Below, piece by piece: positions 34,284-44,942 of a stretch of 64,000 nt of DNA. The DNA is from Gymnopus androsaceus JB14. Its lineage: Eukaryota > Basidiomycota > Agaricomycetes > Agaricales > Omphalotaceae. The first letter of the stretch is position 1. Every line of letters begins with the position of its first letter. Under the pieces are notes generated by a model that searched no databases, was not told where the DNA came from, and worked only from the letters and a program-made list of their open reading frames with translations. The translations under genes and the position numbers were made by a program. The stretch is taken from NCBI GenBank assembly GCA_009733575.1, contig ML769508.1, positions 62,001 to 126,000 on the forward strand, read 5' to 3'.

Positions 34284-36191
34284 ATGGCTGAAGCCTTCCC
34301 CAGCCCATTCTCTCATGTCTTGCACACCAACTATGCCGCGTCCCCATCCGAAACATCGGAAATCCATAATCTTCTTGCCTCTCCGCGCGACGAACTGTCT
34401 CATCTCACCAACGAGATTTGTCGTGTGCAGAAAATCCTAAATGGGCTCATACACCGACGCACTTCTTTGGAAACCCATGTCGATGCTCATCTCGCTCTCA
34501 TTTCACCTTTCCGACGTCTTCCGCGCGAACTTATCTCCGAGATTTTCGTTCAATGTCTCCCCAGGGATCGAAATCCTACTCGCAGTCTCGTAGAGGCGCC
34601 ACTGCTGCTGACGGTGATATCGAAGGGACTTCGGGACATTGCATTATCCACTCCCCAGCTCTGGGCTGCCCTTCACGTGTTTCTACCCAACTCCTCTTTC
34701 AATGGATCTATGGATGTGGATGAATTGGAAACCATCATCCAGCGTCGGAGAGAGGGTGTTGAGACATGGTTCACTCGGTCGAGATGCTTGCCGCTGTCAA
34801 TTTCCGTCTACCTTTCGGGTTACGGTAGACTGACAGGGTCGGTTGCGGACTTTTATATCTCCTTTCTGAAATCTATCGTTTCTTCCTCTCGTCGATGGAA
34901 ACGTATCGAGCTTCATTTAAGCCCTTTCTTTGTGGACTTGCTGAATACACTGGTGGACGACTTGAAACCGGAGGACGTTCCGTGGCTCGAAAGTGTAGAA
35001 ATTTTCTACGATGCGGGTACCGAAAACGGGAGAGCGTCTGCAGGTTCCTACACTAGCCAAAAGCCGTTGCTGCCCTTGCGGGACCTCATCATTCGTGCAC
35101 CCTCTCTTCAATCCTTTGCCGTGCACCACCACTCCCAAAGTCTTCATCAGCTTCAGCTACCTTGGAGCAACCTCACTGATCTCACTATGAAGTCGCGCTG
35201 TGACAGTTCCCGGCTTACAGTGCAGCAGACCCTGAACATCTTGGCGAGTTCTCCTAATTTGTCGACATGCACGTTGGGCGTTTTGCTCACTTCTATCGAC
35301 TCTGGGGTTCAACTGCCTGATATAGCACTGAATTCTCTCTATGCATTCTCCCTATACTTCACCCTACCCGATGATGATCTCCCCGCCTCTGACGTGGAAA
35401 ATCGTTTCCACCGCCTCTTTAGCGTCATCCGCGCGCCCCTTTTGGCTAGATTCGCTTTCATAGCTCGAGGTTTGGAGTTTCGACGAGGCATTGATTGTAT
35501 ACCCTTCAAGCCGCTTCTGAAACGGTCAGGATGCAAGCTTGAAGAGCTGTACCTCTCGTTTCCATTGAAATCACAGCAATTGTTGCTCGAGTGTCTCCGT
35601 TCACTGCCAACTATCACCCACCTTTGTCTGGAATCATGTACGCCAACTCCGAATCGTTTCGACCCGGAATTCGACTCGACTGCCACTCAGATTCTCGACG
35701 ACGTTCTCATCGGTCATCTCACGGTTTCCGATGATGCCGATGCTAGCCCTCTTTGTCCTCGGCTCAGGAAACTGGTGCTACCAGAGTGTAGAGATGTCTC
35801 TGAGAAAGCTCTCGTATCCTTTGTTCAGTCTCGCAGTAAGGGAGCTTGTTCGTCAACGGGTGACCGTGTTGCTTGCTTAAAGCTTTTGGATGTTCGATTT
35901 TCTCGCGAAGAGCATCTAAGAGAGAACGGTTGTGTTTTCGGCGAGGCCGAATTCAGACCTTTGATAGAAAGGCTTCGTAGTGAAGGGACTATCGTCAGCT
36001 GGAAGTATCCTGTACAGGGAGACTTCCCATATACCCGATTCTCCTTGGGGAGGACAGCCGAAAGAGCCATATTTGGGATGGAATCCGGAGATACTCTCGC
36101 AGTACATTCGCGACTAGGGAATTTTATGTTTGTTTGGAAATTGTATCATATTGGAGGAACTCTTTGTTGTATATTCAAAAACTTGAAGTAA
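34284..36191 (+). CDS. F-box protein, 635 aa, single exon
   Basis: The open frame starts at 34284 (MAEAFPSPFSHVLHTNYAAS). A coiled helix (LSHLTNEICRVQKILNGLIH) precedes the agaricomycete type F-box at about residues 72-130 (ISPFRRLPRELISEIFVQCL, then the ISKGLRDIALSTPQLWAALH motif). The remaining 500 residues have loosely repeated Leu-rich segments (FYISFLKSIVSSSRRWKRIE, LPTITHLCLESCTP). This layout is one of the most abundant gene families in mushrooms; these proteins are thought to serve as SCF ubiquitin ligase adaptors. The frame is intact and ends 11 bp before the 3' end of the convergent JmjC gene, so their transcripts probably overlap. Confidence 0.8.
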   Translation: MAEAFPSPFSHVLHTNYAASPSETSEIHNLLASPRDELSHLTNEICRVQKILNGLIHRRTSLETHVDAHLALISPFRRLPRELISEIFVQCLPRDRNPTRSLVEAPLLLTVISKGLRDIALSTPQLWAALHVFLPNSSFNGSMDVDELETIIQRRREGVETWFTRSRCLPLSISVYLSGYGRLTGSVADFYISFLKSIVSSSRRWKRIELHLSPFFVDLLNTLVDDLKPEDVPWLESVEIFYDAGTENGRASAGSYTSQKPLLPLRDLIIRAPSLQSFAVHHHSQSLHQLQLPWSNLTDLTMKSRCDSSRLTVQQTLNILASSPNLSTCTLGVLLTSIDSGVQLPDIALNSLYAFSLYFTLPDDDLPASDVENRFHRLFSVIRAPLLARFAFIARGLEFRRGIDCIPFKPLLKRSGCKLEELYLSFPLKSQQLLLECLRSLPTITHLCLESCTPTPNRFDPEFDSTATQILDDVLIGHLTVSDDADASPLCPRLRKLVLPECRDVSEKALVSFVQSRSKGACSSTGDRVACLKLLDVRFSREEHLRENGCVFGEAEFRPLIERLRSEGTIVSWKYPVQGDFPYTRFSLGRTAERAIFGMESGDTLAVHSRLGNFMFVWKLYHIGGTLCCIFKNLK

Positions 36192-36202
36192 TCTTATGAC
36201 CA

Positions 36203-38374
36203 TTATCTATTATTTAACCTTTTCTCTTGCTCGCAACATGATAGCCAAGCAAACCACATCATCCAACGAAGATGCAAATAATCGACTTGTTTCCTAGAGC
36301 GATTATGTCTCCTCATCTTCTCACATCGCTCCAAGCTTTGAGTTGTCACAAAATCCAACTGAACGTTTATACAGTCCGCTATGTGGCATATCTAAATATA
36401 TGAGTATTTCGAATCAGTGAAGGACGTATGAAAACTCACTTGGTATGCACATTCCGCTGGAACCATCAGTGATTCGCCTGACCGCTGGTATACTCGATAT
36501 GGGGCAATCTTAAGTTCTTGCCATAGGCGGTCTAGAAGGTGTTTATTTAGGTACACCCCTTCCTCTTCCTCATCCCCTTCATCCTCCACGGGTTTTGTTC
36601 TACCAGGAAGCGAATCCCGCTCGGCCTTGACACGGTCAACAAACTTTCGAAGTTCACTAGAGTCCTCAGCGCGGAAGAGATCCCAAGCTGCGGATCCCGG
36701 TTCACCATTTGGTGCGGGTGAAGCATAAACCATAACATCGACGAAATCAGAGGATGACCATGTCATTCTATTGGTCCCATTCGTGTTCGGATGCTCATAC
36801 GAAGCTTTGGCCAGCTGCAGCATAGGTCCTGGTGGATTAGAGTCAGGTAGAGGAACTTGTTTGCAAGGTAAAGAGCTTACCAAGATCGGGAGCTTGAAGC
36901 AACGTAGGAAAATGCGCGGCTACGTTCATGGGTCCATTCGGGCCAACATATAAAGGAAGGGGAAGTGCAGAATAACAATCGTTAAAGTATAACGGAAAGT
37001 CTTCCTGTAATTGCCATAATTCTATATTTGCTTGCCAGCTTTCTTCTCCTGATCTTCCTTCGTACCGGCCGAAATCTAGCATGAACTCGTTTACGGTGCC
37101 TTCCCGCTCGGCATACGATTGACTATCAACCAGCTCGAGTTTTATTGAGCCATACTGCCTCCGAAACCCTGACGGAGACCAGTCCGCTCGAGGGGCTTTG
37201 GAAGGCGAGCGTTCGATGAGTATAGGCTCTCCAAGGAGCCATTGGCGTTCGAACATATCTCTTGTCAGTGCGGTCTCGGTGAGACGGCGAATGCGACGTG
37301 GTTGAATTTCTGAAACCTCGAGAGAATATGATCGTGGAACAGGAGCCCGACTGACTTCTGTCGGTAAGGGGTGGGTCAACGGGGTGGGTAGAGTAGCAGA
37401 ATTGCTCCGAGTTTGAGTAGGACCACTAATCAAATGAGCCAAGGATGATTTCGACCCGAAAGAGTACAGGAGGCTCGACTGGGCGATGTAGGATGTGGGA
37501 GCTGCAAGTGTTTTTTCGTCCACTGTTATTAAGCTAGGCGGAGGAGGAGGAAGAGATGCTGTGCGAGTAAGTGGGTTCCAATGGTGCTGGTCGGATTCCC
37601 AGCCAACTGACACTCTCAGCATTTGCTTCAAAGCGTCGTTCAGCTGTGGAAAAGTAAATCTCGAAGTTCGGCGGAAGTGATGCCCAACATGAACACTAGA
37701 TTCGTGGCAATCCAAATTCACACTCTTTGAACCTCCGTTGGCGCGAGGAAACGTTTGAAGGTCTTCATAGCATTCAGAACACACTTCGCGACCACACAGT
37801 TCGCAGAGCCAGTTTCCGGTGAAAAGGGAAGTGTTGCATATATCTAGAGGACAAGAGAATTGATAGATCATAACGCAAAAATGATGAACAATATTTACCG
37901 CACTGTGGGTGTATATCGGAGTGATGAGGTCGAAACACCGCGTCACTATCGTCACAATGAGAACGTTCTGAAGACATGATAGGGATTAGGTGTTTCGAAA
38001 GAATTCGCTGGAGATTCAGAATATGTGAGATCCAAGTTGAAAGCATGGTAGATCAAGAATACCTTCAAGTGCACGATCATCTCTAACGTCCAATTCATAT
38101 TCCAAACATCCGGGAAAAGTAAATCTATATCAAGATCTCTCACTCGAGTGCTTCTATATTCAATCCTCACAACAGTATCCTCTTCCTTGACCAGAATACG
38201 GACGCCTTTGAATCGACATTGTTCTGATTTATTTCGTTTACAGGAAACACAAAGAGGATACGGGAAATTTTTGCCTAATTCGCTGCAGGGTGTGTGCTGA
38301 ACATGTCGGATGGGAGGATTTGAAACTTCCTGGGCAGGTTTTGAGTACCGGGCTTTCTTTCTTGGGCGCTCCAT
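36203..38374 (-). CDS. KDM3-like JmjC-domain protein with substituted metal ligands
   Basis: The start at 38374 (MERPRKKARYSKPAQ; an in-frame ATG at 38422 is the alternative) leads to a Cys-rich N-terminus (LCVSCKRNKSEQCRFKGVRI), then a zinc-binding motif (WLCELCGREVCSECYEDL). After a linker come KDM3-type JmjC segments: FERQWLLGEPILIERSPSK, FNDCYSALPLPLYVGPNGPM with NVAAHFPTLLQAPDLG, SDFVDVMVYASP, AAWDLFRAEDSSELRKFVDR, LMVPAECAYQ, and after the last intron ICHIADCINVQLDFVT and MMWFAWLSCCEQEKR with the stop at 36203. Such proteins demethylate H3K9 using Fe(II) and 2-oxoglutarate. Here the HxD pair before DVMVY is replaced (TWSSSDFV) and the second His is Tyr (AYQ), so I infer an inactive, chromatin-binding version. 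Confidence 0.7.
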
Positions 38375-38927
38375 TGACAAATGACAGGAAATAGTGTGAT
38401 GGGAACGGGAGAAGAAGCGCAACGCGACGAATGTATGACTGAGAAAGTGTTTTGGTGCTACTTGGAAGATAATATTGGATTATTACATGATCAAATAAAA
38501 GATTCAGAATGTACTAAAAGCCAAAAAAACGCCACATACCAGACCCCAGAGAGACAATAACCAGATCCTAAGCCTAGACCTGTCTCAACGACGCGTGGAT
38601 CCGCGAAAGTTCAATTGCTGAGATAATAGAAAAGATGTCGGAAGGAGCGAAGTATTTAAATTCGTGGAGGTAAGAATGAAAGAACGATTGGGCGCTTTTT
38701 GAGCGTCAATCGCGCACTCTTCAGAAGAAGATTCACCGCAAGTGCTTGATCAACCCACGATCCCCAACTCCCGCTGGAATCCAGTAGCGTGCTGAGATCC
38801 AGCGAATTCAAACTTTACAAGACCGTATGTTCCCAGTTGGACGTTAAGAATCGAAATCCGATAGGCTTTTCTGCAAACAAGGCTGCTATAAGCTTCTAAA
38901 ATTGTTCGCCAAACCTTGATCTCATCC
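38375..38927. other. Intergenic, promoter of the JmjC gene
   Basis: No ORF of interest. The stretch separates the JmjC gene from an ARD-like relic. Confidence 0.4.
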
Positions 38928-39020
38928 ATTGGAAATATTGGCCTCTCTCCAATGTGGTGTATTCTTTGTCGACGGCCCAGACTACGAGGAAAACATCAAG
39001 ACGCTGGCAAAGAAGTAACA
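38928..39020 (+). pseudogene. Relic of an ARD-like first exon
   Basis: The DNA TGGAAATATTGGCCTCTCTC to GAAAACATCAAGACGCTGGC matches the part of copy G that encodes LETLASLKWDVFSVDGPDYE at about 39443-39515. No start codon, flanking exons or open frame remain. It lies 340 bp upstream of copy G in the same direction, so a tandem duplication followed by decay is likely. Confidence 0.55.
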
Positions 39021-39364
39021 CGAGGGCAAGCGTGTAAAATACGTTTTTCTAGACATACAATGATACATACGAAGGTTAACCAGCATTTGCATTCGCAAGC
39101 CAAGATTAGAGCCCTTCATTGAAGGAGAACACTTTCAATTGTTTCTGGGTTCGCAGCTAGGAACCCAAACTATCGTTCCTATCCTCATCCGATACGCCCA
39201 ATCGACGAAGATATCTTCAATCTAACTTTTTCTGTCAGCTCATCGTTATTTCCAACTTTCTTCATATCAGATGGACTCTTTCGACCAGGCAAACAAAGCC
39301 ATCCATTTTTTGCTGCTAAAGGCCATATAAGCCTTCTATCTTTCATTCCACTCTCTAGGTTAAC

Positions 39365-40149
39365 ATGTCAGTCAGAGCCTTCTACCACGACAAGCTGCCC
39401 GGTGACCCCACTGTCCCATTCGACTCTTCTCGTCCAGTCCCTCTGGAAACACTAGCCTCTCTCAAATGGGATGTATTCTCTGTCGACGGTCCCGACTACG
39501 AGAAAAACAGCCAACAGCTAGTCCAGGAGCTGGGCTTTACACTCAGCGAGAGCTCGAGAACTATTTTTGATTCTCGTGGTACGGCAGTGAGTCTTTCTTT
39601 AGTAATTGAAGTCAACTACTACTTTAAAAATGCTGTACGTATAGGAAGCCGCGGATTCACTCACCAAGGCTGCGATGTCTACGTAGGTATCGACTTTCGA
39701 GTCAAATGCATATAAAAATCAAATATCTTCTTTGACAGCTTAGAAAGAAACTGCTCATTATATCTTCCGACGCTCTCAGCTTGAATATATCTGGAACGCA
39801 AAAAGTTGATATTCAAGGTTCGTCAGACGTCTACGCGCCGCGTCGTGGCCGCATTGCTGATGATAATATTGTTCAGACCCCGTCTCGGGCTCCTGGATTC
39901 GTGTCGAAAAGTCTCCTGGAGCTCTTCAGCGTATCCCTGCGGGATCCGTACGGTGTCTTGTTCCTTCTGACAACCGGCGTATCATTTTCTCCAAGGTAAA
40001 GTAGTTTGGGATGTGACGATGCCGACTTGGAAGATTAGAACTGATGATTGTTATTTTAGGATGCGCGATCCGACATCCAGGTTGTCTGGGACAATGACAT
40101 CGAGGGACATGATCTTTACCGCGAATATCGTCGCAGAATTGGCTTATGA
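39365..40149 (+). CDS. ARD-like cupin protein, copy G
   Basis: The start MSVRAFYHDKLPGDPTVPFD is the closest in the window to true acireductone dioxygenase N-termini. Then LETLASLKWDVFSVDGPDYE and QELGFTLSESSRTIFDSRG. Further exons read EAADSLTKAAMST, LRKKLLIISSDALSLNISGT followed by QKVDIQG, SWIRVEKSPGALQRIPAGSV, and DARSDIQVVWDNDIEGHDLY with the tail REYRRRIGL and a TGA stop at 40147-40149. All introns I use have GT donors and AG acceptors. Metal ligands are absent as in the other copies (ISSDALSLNIS at that place). A 450-bp MITE sits 17 bp after the stop. Confidence 0.6.
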
Positions 40150-40166
40150 AGGTTTAACGTTATTTT

Positions 40167-40616
40167 AGGACCTCGGAAACTCCCCCCAAACGTTGTCCGG
40201 TCAAGTGCCCTGAAGTACGCTATGATTTTGAGCTCAAATACGCTATTTCGGACAGGGACGGTCACGTGAATTTCAAAAAAAAACTCCAAAAAAATTCCAA
40301 AAAATTCCTGAGCGCTCCTACAGGCTTCTACGTACGTTAAAAATGACCTAAATGCATTCCTGAGGTCCTTTTACTTCTGTTGCTGCACCTTAGCGCTTCA
40401 GCGTTGTGCTTCTTCAGCTTTGGCATGCTTCTTTGGGCGCAAAATCCCTCAAAAATTTCGGTTCGGTGCAGACGCGCCGACCTAAAGTACGCTATATCAG
40501 GACAGGGAAGCTGATACTTTGGCGTAAAATACGCTATAATCGGACAGGAAAATCGCCAAATCGCGACCTAAAATACGCTATTCCGGACAACGTTTGGGGG
40601 GAGTTTCCGAGGTCCT
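40167..40616. mobile_element. 450-bp hAT-like MITE with perfect 34-bp inverted ends
   Basis: The element starts AGGACCTCGGAAACTCCC and ends with the perfect inverse (34 bp each), flanked by GTTATTTT at 40159-40166 and 40617-40624, an 8-bp target duplication. Inside are at least five boxes of the form TACGCTAT followed by CGGACAG or a variant, at both ends and in both halves; these are probably transposase binding sites. A segment of about 43 bp is almost the same as the core of the MITE at 21902-22015. No transposase is encoded. Confidence 0.9.
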
Positions 40617-41053
40617 GTTATTTTGCACTGCAAGGGTGCCAGAACTGCTTGCCACTGATCGGTAATTAATTACCATTGAGGAGCCTTATCAGCTCAGCGT
40701 CAAATGTAGTGAGATATAAAGTGTACTATTAGAGTACATACTACAATTGTACTATTAGTGGTCTTTATGTGCAAAATTTTGAACGTTCGAACCTTGCTTG
40801 TTTGCAACCCGAGGAGCCGGCGCTAAGACATCTCAACTATTTACCATCAGCGACAACTACAAGCTCAAGGCTTCGATGAGCAGCATGCCTTCCATTATCA
40901 CCTTCTTACGGCCAATACAAGGTTCCGGATGCTCAACAAGTCCAAACCGTCGCTTATAGCGAGCTGATTGACCTCACATATACTAGGCGCCGAAAGCAAG
41001 AACAGTTACCTTCTCACTGTCAGTCTTCATCAACCATCTTCTCTACAGCTACT
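40617..41053. other. Intergenic, promoter of the HeLo-like gene
   Basis: Short direct repeats (TGTACTATTAG twice near 40720-40760) are the only structure seen. No gene. Confidence 0.4.
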
Positions 41054-42968
41054 ATGGATATGGATGAGGCGAGAGGAAAGCAGTCAGAGGAACTAGGGGA
41101 GCATGAAAAGATGGAAGTGGACTTAGATCGGTCGAAAGATACAAAGAAAGAGGCGAAGAATGAACGGAAATTTTCAATTTTCAAACGGTCGAAATCTTTA
41201 TCGGAGAAGATATCAGCACCGTCTGCACCAGCCTCTGCACCACCAGACTCCTCTTCAGCGCAGAACTTTGTTCAAAGACGATCGTCGTCATCAATGGCGT
41301 CTTCAGCCTGGGACATCTCCCAGCATGTCCTCACTACCCTCACGAATGCTGCACAGTATGCTCCTACACCTTACATAGGGACCCTGGCGTCAGTTACGCT
41401 AAGTATATTCACTGCTGTACAGGTGAGATTGATATCGATAACCGTACTTCAAATTTGGCGCTTACAAGTGCTGATTTTAGGGAGCAAAAGATAATAAGGA
41501 TGCTCTAAAGCAGCTGGCTTCTCTAACATACAATCTGACTATAACTGTGACGAGCACATATAAGGATATTCATCCATCTGCAGAACACTCGGAATCGTTT
41601 TCAAATGATCCTGATCTAAATAGACACGTAAAAGAGCTTGTAAGGTAAGTCGTTCGTTTCTGCCTTCGTAACTTATCCGTTCTGACTAGGCCCTAAACTT
41701 TGTAGTAAACTCGAAGAAATCAAAGACTTTATAGAAAACCAGGCTTCTCGTCCTTTACTACGAAGAGTCGTTTCATCAGGATCGGATTTGAACATTATTC
41801 AGGATTATAGGGATCAGTTGAGACATGCGTTGGATGCGTTCTCGGTAAATGTTAATGCTACGTCACGTTGTAAGCAAACTAACCACTCTATAGATTCAAT
41901 CAAGTATTACTCTCCGAGGGACAATGTCCAAAGTGGCGTCCCAACAGGAAACCATGGTACTTCTCTTCCTTGCTCCTCTCCTTTCCCTGTGCTGATGCCT
42001 GATACATAGATGCGATTCCCAAGAATCTGTCCGTTCAACTATTGACTCACTCCACCAAGACGTTTTGAAACTTGGTGTCAACAGTCAAGGCCATACCGAA
42101 CAGAGCACTACTGAAGTCCAGAATGTCACTGAGGAGATGTCGTCGCTCTCACTGGTATCGTTACCCGAATCCGTCCCAGAAAGGAGAACCGTCTCGTTCG
42201 CTGCCCCTGAAGCAGATTTTGGGGAGCCAGTAGATTCTCCCATCACTACAAGCTTTCCTACTGGAAGCGATCTCCACCCCCACTTCGAATTTCCGCCACC
42301 ATCCTCTTCACCCTCCTCAGACTCCCATCCGTCATCCCAACCGAACAACCCGTTTTTCATCCCCCCCGCTTTATCGTCTCTGTCGCCTCCCCCAGAGCCC
42401 CAATTCCCGCCTGAGACGAATAACAACCCGTTCTACCATGTCTTTGCGAATGCCTCTTCAGTCCAAGGCAACGTCACCGTTAACCACGTTGCGGGGAACT
42501 CTTCTAATATCACGAATATAAACAACTCTCACGCAGAGAACTTTGGGAATGTGTACAAGGGGAATGTTGTTGTAAATAATGGGTATGATTGGAAGCAGGA
42601 AGCATTCAATGGTCCGGGTTTCGGTGCTAATAGACATCGCGGATATGGATATGGTGCTGGGAGCATGCGAGGTGAGCAATAGGAATGCCTTTCGCCAGAC
42701 GACCGTTCCGTATATTGGCCAAGAACAAAGACGAGAACGAGAAGGATGAAGGATATTCTCGTGGCCCAAGTAATTCGGCCGGCTTGCGACCACGAGGTTA
42801 GTTAGTTTGTCTCCCTACTTGCCACTTCTAACCTCAATGGATTCTTTATTTACAGCCAGACGAACGATGTCCAGCGCAGGCACTAGTTACGACGGTGAAC
42901 AGGATCGGCTAGCAACTGGAACTCATGCTGCTGACCATGATCCTCATAATTCGACCGGGCCCGTTTAA
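41054..42968 (+). CDS. HeLo/MLKL-like helical-domain protein with C-terminal amyloid-like motif
   Basis: The start MDMDEARGKQSEELGEHEKM opens a charged tail followed by a predicted helical bundle: PYIGTLASVTLSIFTAVQ, NKDALKQLASLTYNLTITVT, KLEEIKDFIENQASRPLLRR and LNIIQDYRDQLRHALDAFS. This is the pattern of agaricomycete N-terminal four-helix domains related to HeLo/MLKL, which in fungi execute cell death at membranes. A Pro/Ser-rich linker follows, then an N/G/V-rich stretch (SVQGNVTVNHVAGNSSNITN, then FGNVYKGNVVVNNG) that looks amyloid-forming. After an apparent short gap the last exons encode LAKNKDENEKDEGYSRGPSN and end in HNSTGPV at 42968. The exon junction near 41950-42020 does not connect in frame by an obvious GT-AG intron, so a small lesion is possible. 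The domain call is by pattern only. Confidence 0.45.
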
Positions 42969-42978
42969 TGCTCAGTAT

Positions 42979-43264
42979 GATCTTAGCATCTAATAGTAAT
43001 CCTATAGCGCCACCATGCATGCGTTCATTATTATTCATCGCTCGGTTACAAGGATATATATCCCGACAAGGCAACGAATCGAGGATGGCTCGCGTTCAGC
43101 TCAATCCTGATAGCTTTGATCCTAGCATCTAATAGTAATACTGCCCTATAGCGCAGCCATGTATGCGTTCACTATTATTCATCGCTCGGTTACAAGGATA
43201 TATATCTCGATAAGGCAACGAATCGAAAGCGAAAGATGGCTCGCGTTCAACTCAATCCTGATAG
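42979..43264. repeat. Direct tandem repeat, two units of about 139 bp
   Basis: Unit 1 (42979-43113) and unit 2 (43118-43264) share TCTAATAGTAAT, TATAGCGC, ATCGCTCGGTTACAAGGATA and GCTCGCGTTCA..CTCAATCC with few differences. The array occupies most of the promoter region of the MDR gene, so it may carry duplicated regulatory sites. Confidence 0.75.
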
Positions 43265-43395
43265 GAATCTAAACAGCTCCGCGGAGCCTCCGAATGTGTC
43301 CGGGATATTTCCGTTCCCTCATTTAAGAAGATGCTGATTATTTGGTTGGTACCCTCCTCATACCTTCCTCTTGCTAACTATCTACTATCGTCATC

Positions 43396-44660
43396 ATGTC
43401 GCAGAAAGCTCTTGTCGTCGAGACGGCGAAAACTCCGTTCGTCTTGAAATCGGTGCCAATTCCAAAGCCAGGTCCCGGCGAGCTCCTTGTCAAGATCATG
43501 GCCACTGGACTGAACCCAGTTGACCATTTCGTTCAGGCGTACGATCTCCTCCCGAATGTGAAATATCCCATCATTCTTGGTTGTGACGCCGCCGGAACCG
43601 TGGAAGAGCTCGGCGAAGGCGTTCAAGGGTACACCAAGGGCGACCGAGTGTATGTTCAAGTTGTGTTATTTGAACCTCCTGGTAGTTTGTTAAAGTTCTT
43701 TTCAGTTTCTTCGTCCCTGACTTGGGCGCAAGCTCTGGGGGCTTCCAGCAGTATACCGCCATTTCCGTCGATCATCTCGCAAAGGTTAGTTTGACTGTAA
43801 CCTGGGCCCGATATTTCTGACCCTTGCCTCCGCAGATCCCCTCCCGAATCAGCTTTGAAGAAGCTGCATCTCTACCTCTAACTTTTTGCACCGCCGTTAT
43901 TCCTTTGTTAGCTGCAAACCCCGTTGGTGCAGGATTGAATCCCACCTTTGATCCCAATGTCAGTTTCAAGGGCGACTCTGCTCTGGTCATCGGAGGAAGT
44001 TCCTCTGTAGGCCAATACGGTGCGTGTCTAAGTACGGAGTTCTTAAATCTTTTGCTTATATATAGCCATTCAGCCATTCAGCTTCTTAAATATGTTGGCT
44101 ACAGTGAAATTATCACTTACGCGTCTGCCAAACATTCCGATTATCTTAAATCTATCGGTGCGACCCATGTCATAGATCGCACCACTGTAGCTCTCTCTGC
44201 TCTTCCTGACACTATCAAAACCGTTACGTCTTCGCCCATCAAGCTCGTGTACGTGGCCTTTGTGCAGGCCCCGGAAATTATGGAAGTCGGCTACTCGTGT
44301 CTTGCTCATGGGGGGCAGATGCCTACCGCACACCCTGCTCCAACCAAACCCGAAGACGCAGAGGCTACAGGGAGGAAGATTTATGGTGTCTATGCTTCGA
44401 CAAGGATTGAGCCGAACATTGAATTCGGTAACCTGATGTGGAAGAATATCTCAAAGCTCTTAGAGGATGGTGTTATCAAGGTATGTTCCGAGTTGGCTGT
44501 TCTCGTAATTATTGTTTCTCATTCATATCTAAAGCCCAACCGTATCGAGCATGTGCCCAATGGTCTCGCTGGAATCGCTGGCACGTTGCCGAGATTTGAA
44601 GGCGGTAGTGCTGGTATTAATGGGATGAAGCTGGTTCTGAACCCTCAGGAAACTCCGTAA
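43396..44660 (+). CDS. MDR-superfamily NADPH-dependent oxidoreductase (enoyl reductase / quinone oxidoreductase-like)
   Basis: The start at 43396 (MSQKALVVETAKTPFVLKSV) gives the GroES-like domain (PGPGELLVKIMATGLNPVDH, VKYPIILGCDAAGTVEELGE). After an intron near 43650-43705 comes the nucleotide-binding part: the motif VIGGSSSVGQY for NADPH, SDYLKSIGATHVIDR and the C-terminal EHVPNGLAGIAGTLPRFEG, ending in NPQETP with the stop at 44658-44660. No catalytic zinc-binding cysteine pattern is seen. It resembles trans-acting enoyl reductases (TOXD-like) and quinone oxidoreductases. No polyketide synthase is nearby, so a biosynthetic role cannot be assigned. Four introns, all in frame. Confidence 0.75.
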
Positions 44661-44942
44661 TTCACTGTAAAGGGTCATTGAATATTTATATGCTTATATT
44701 TCGATCCAAGAGAAAGCAAAGTATGCACATTCCATTCTGCAACATCCACTGTTCATGGATTTTTTAATCTTCAGCCATTCAACCACTGGCAATAGCTCGC
44801 GATCCTCGTCCAACTTGTTGCATACACCGAAGGCAAGGGTAGTGATTCGTGAATATGACTCGCCGGGTACACCAGAACCAGCATAGACTCACAGCTCGAT
44901 TTAACAAGTCTTCATGAAGTTCGCCACCAGGAAGTTTTACTT

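Noticed and set aside
42085..42426. Gly-rich minus-strand ORF
   Set aside because: Antisense of the Pro/Ser-rich linker of the HeLo-like gene.
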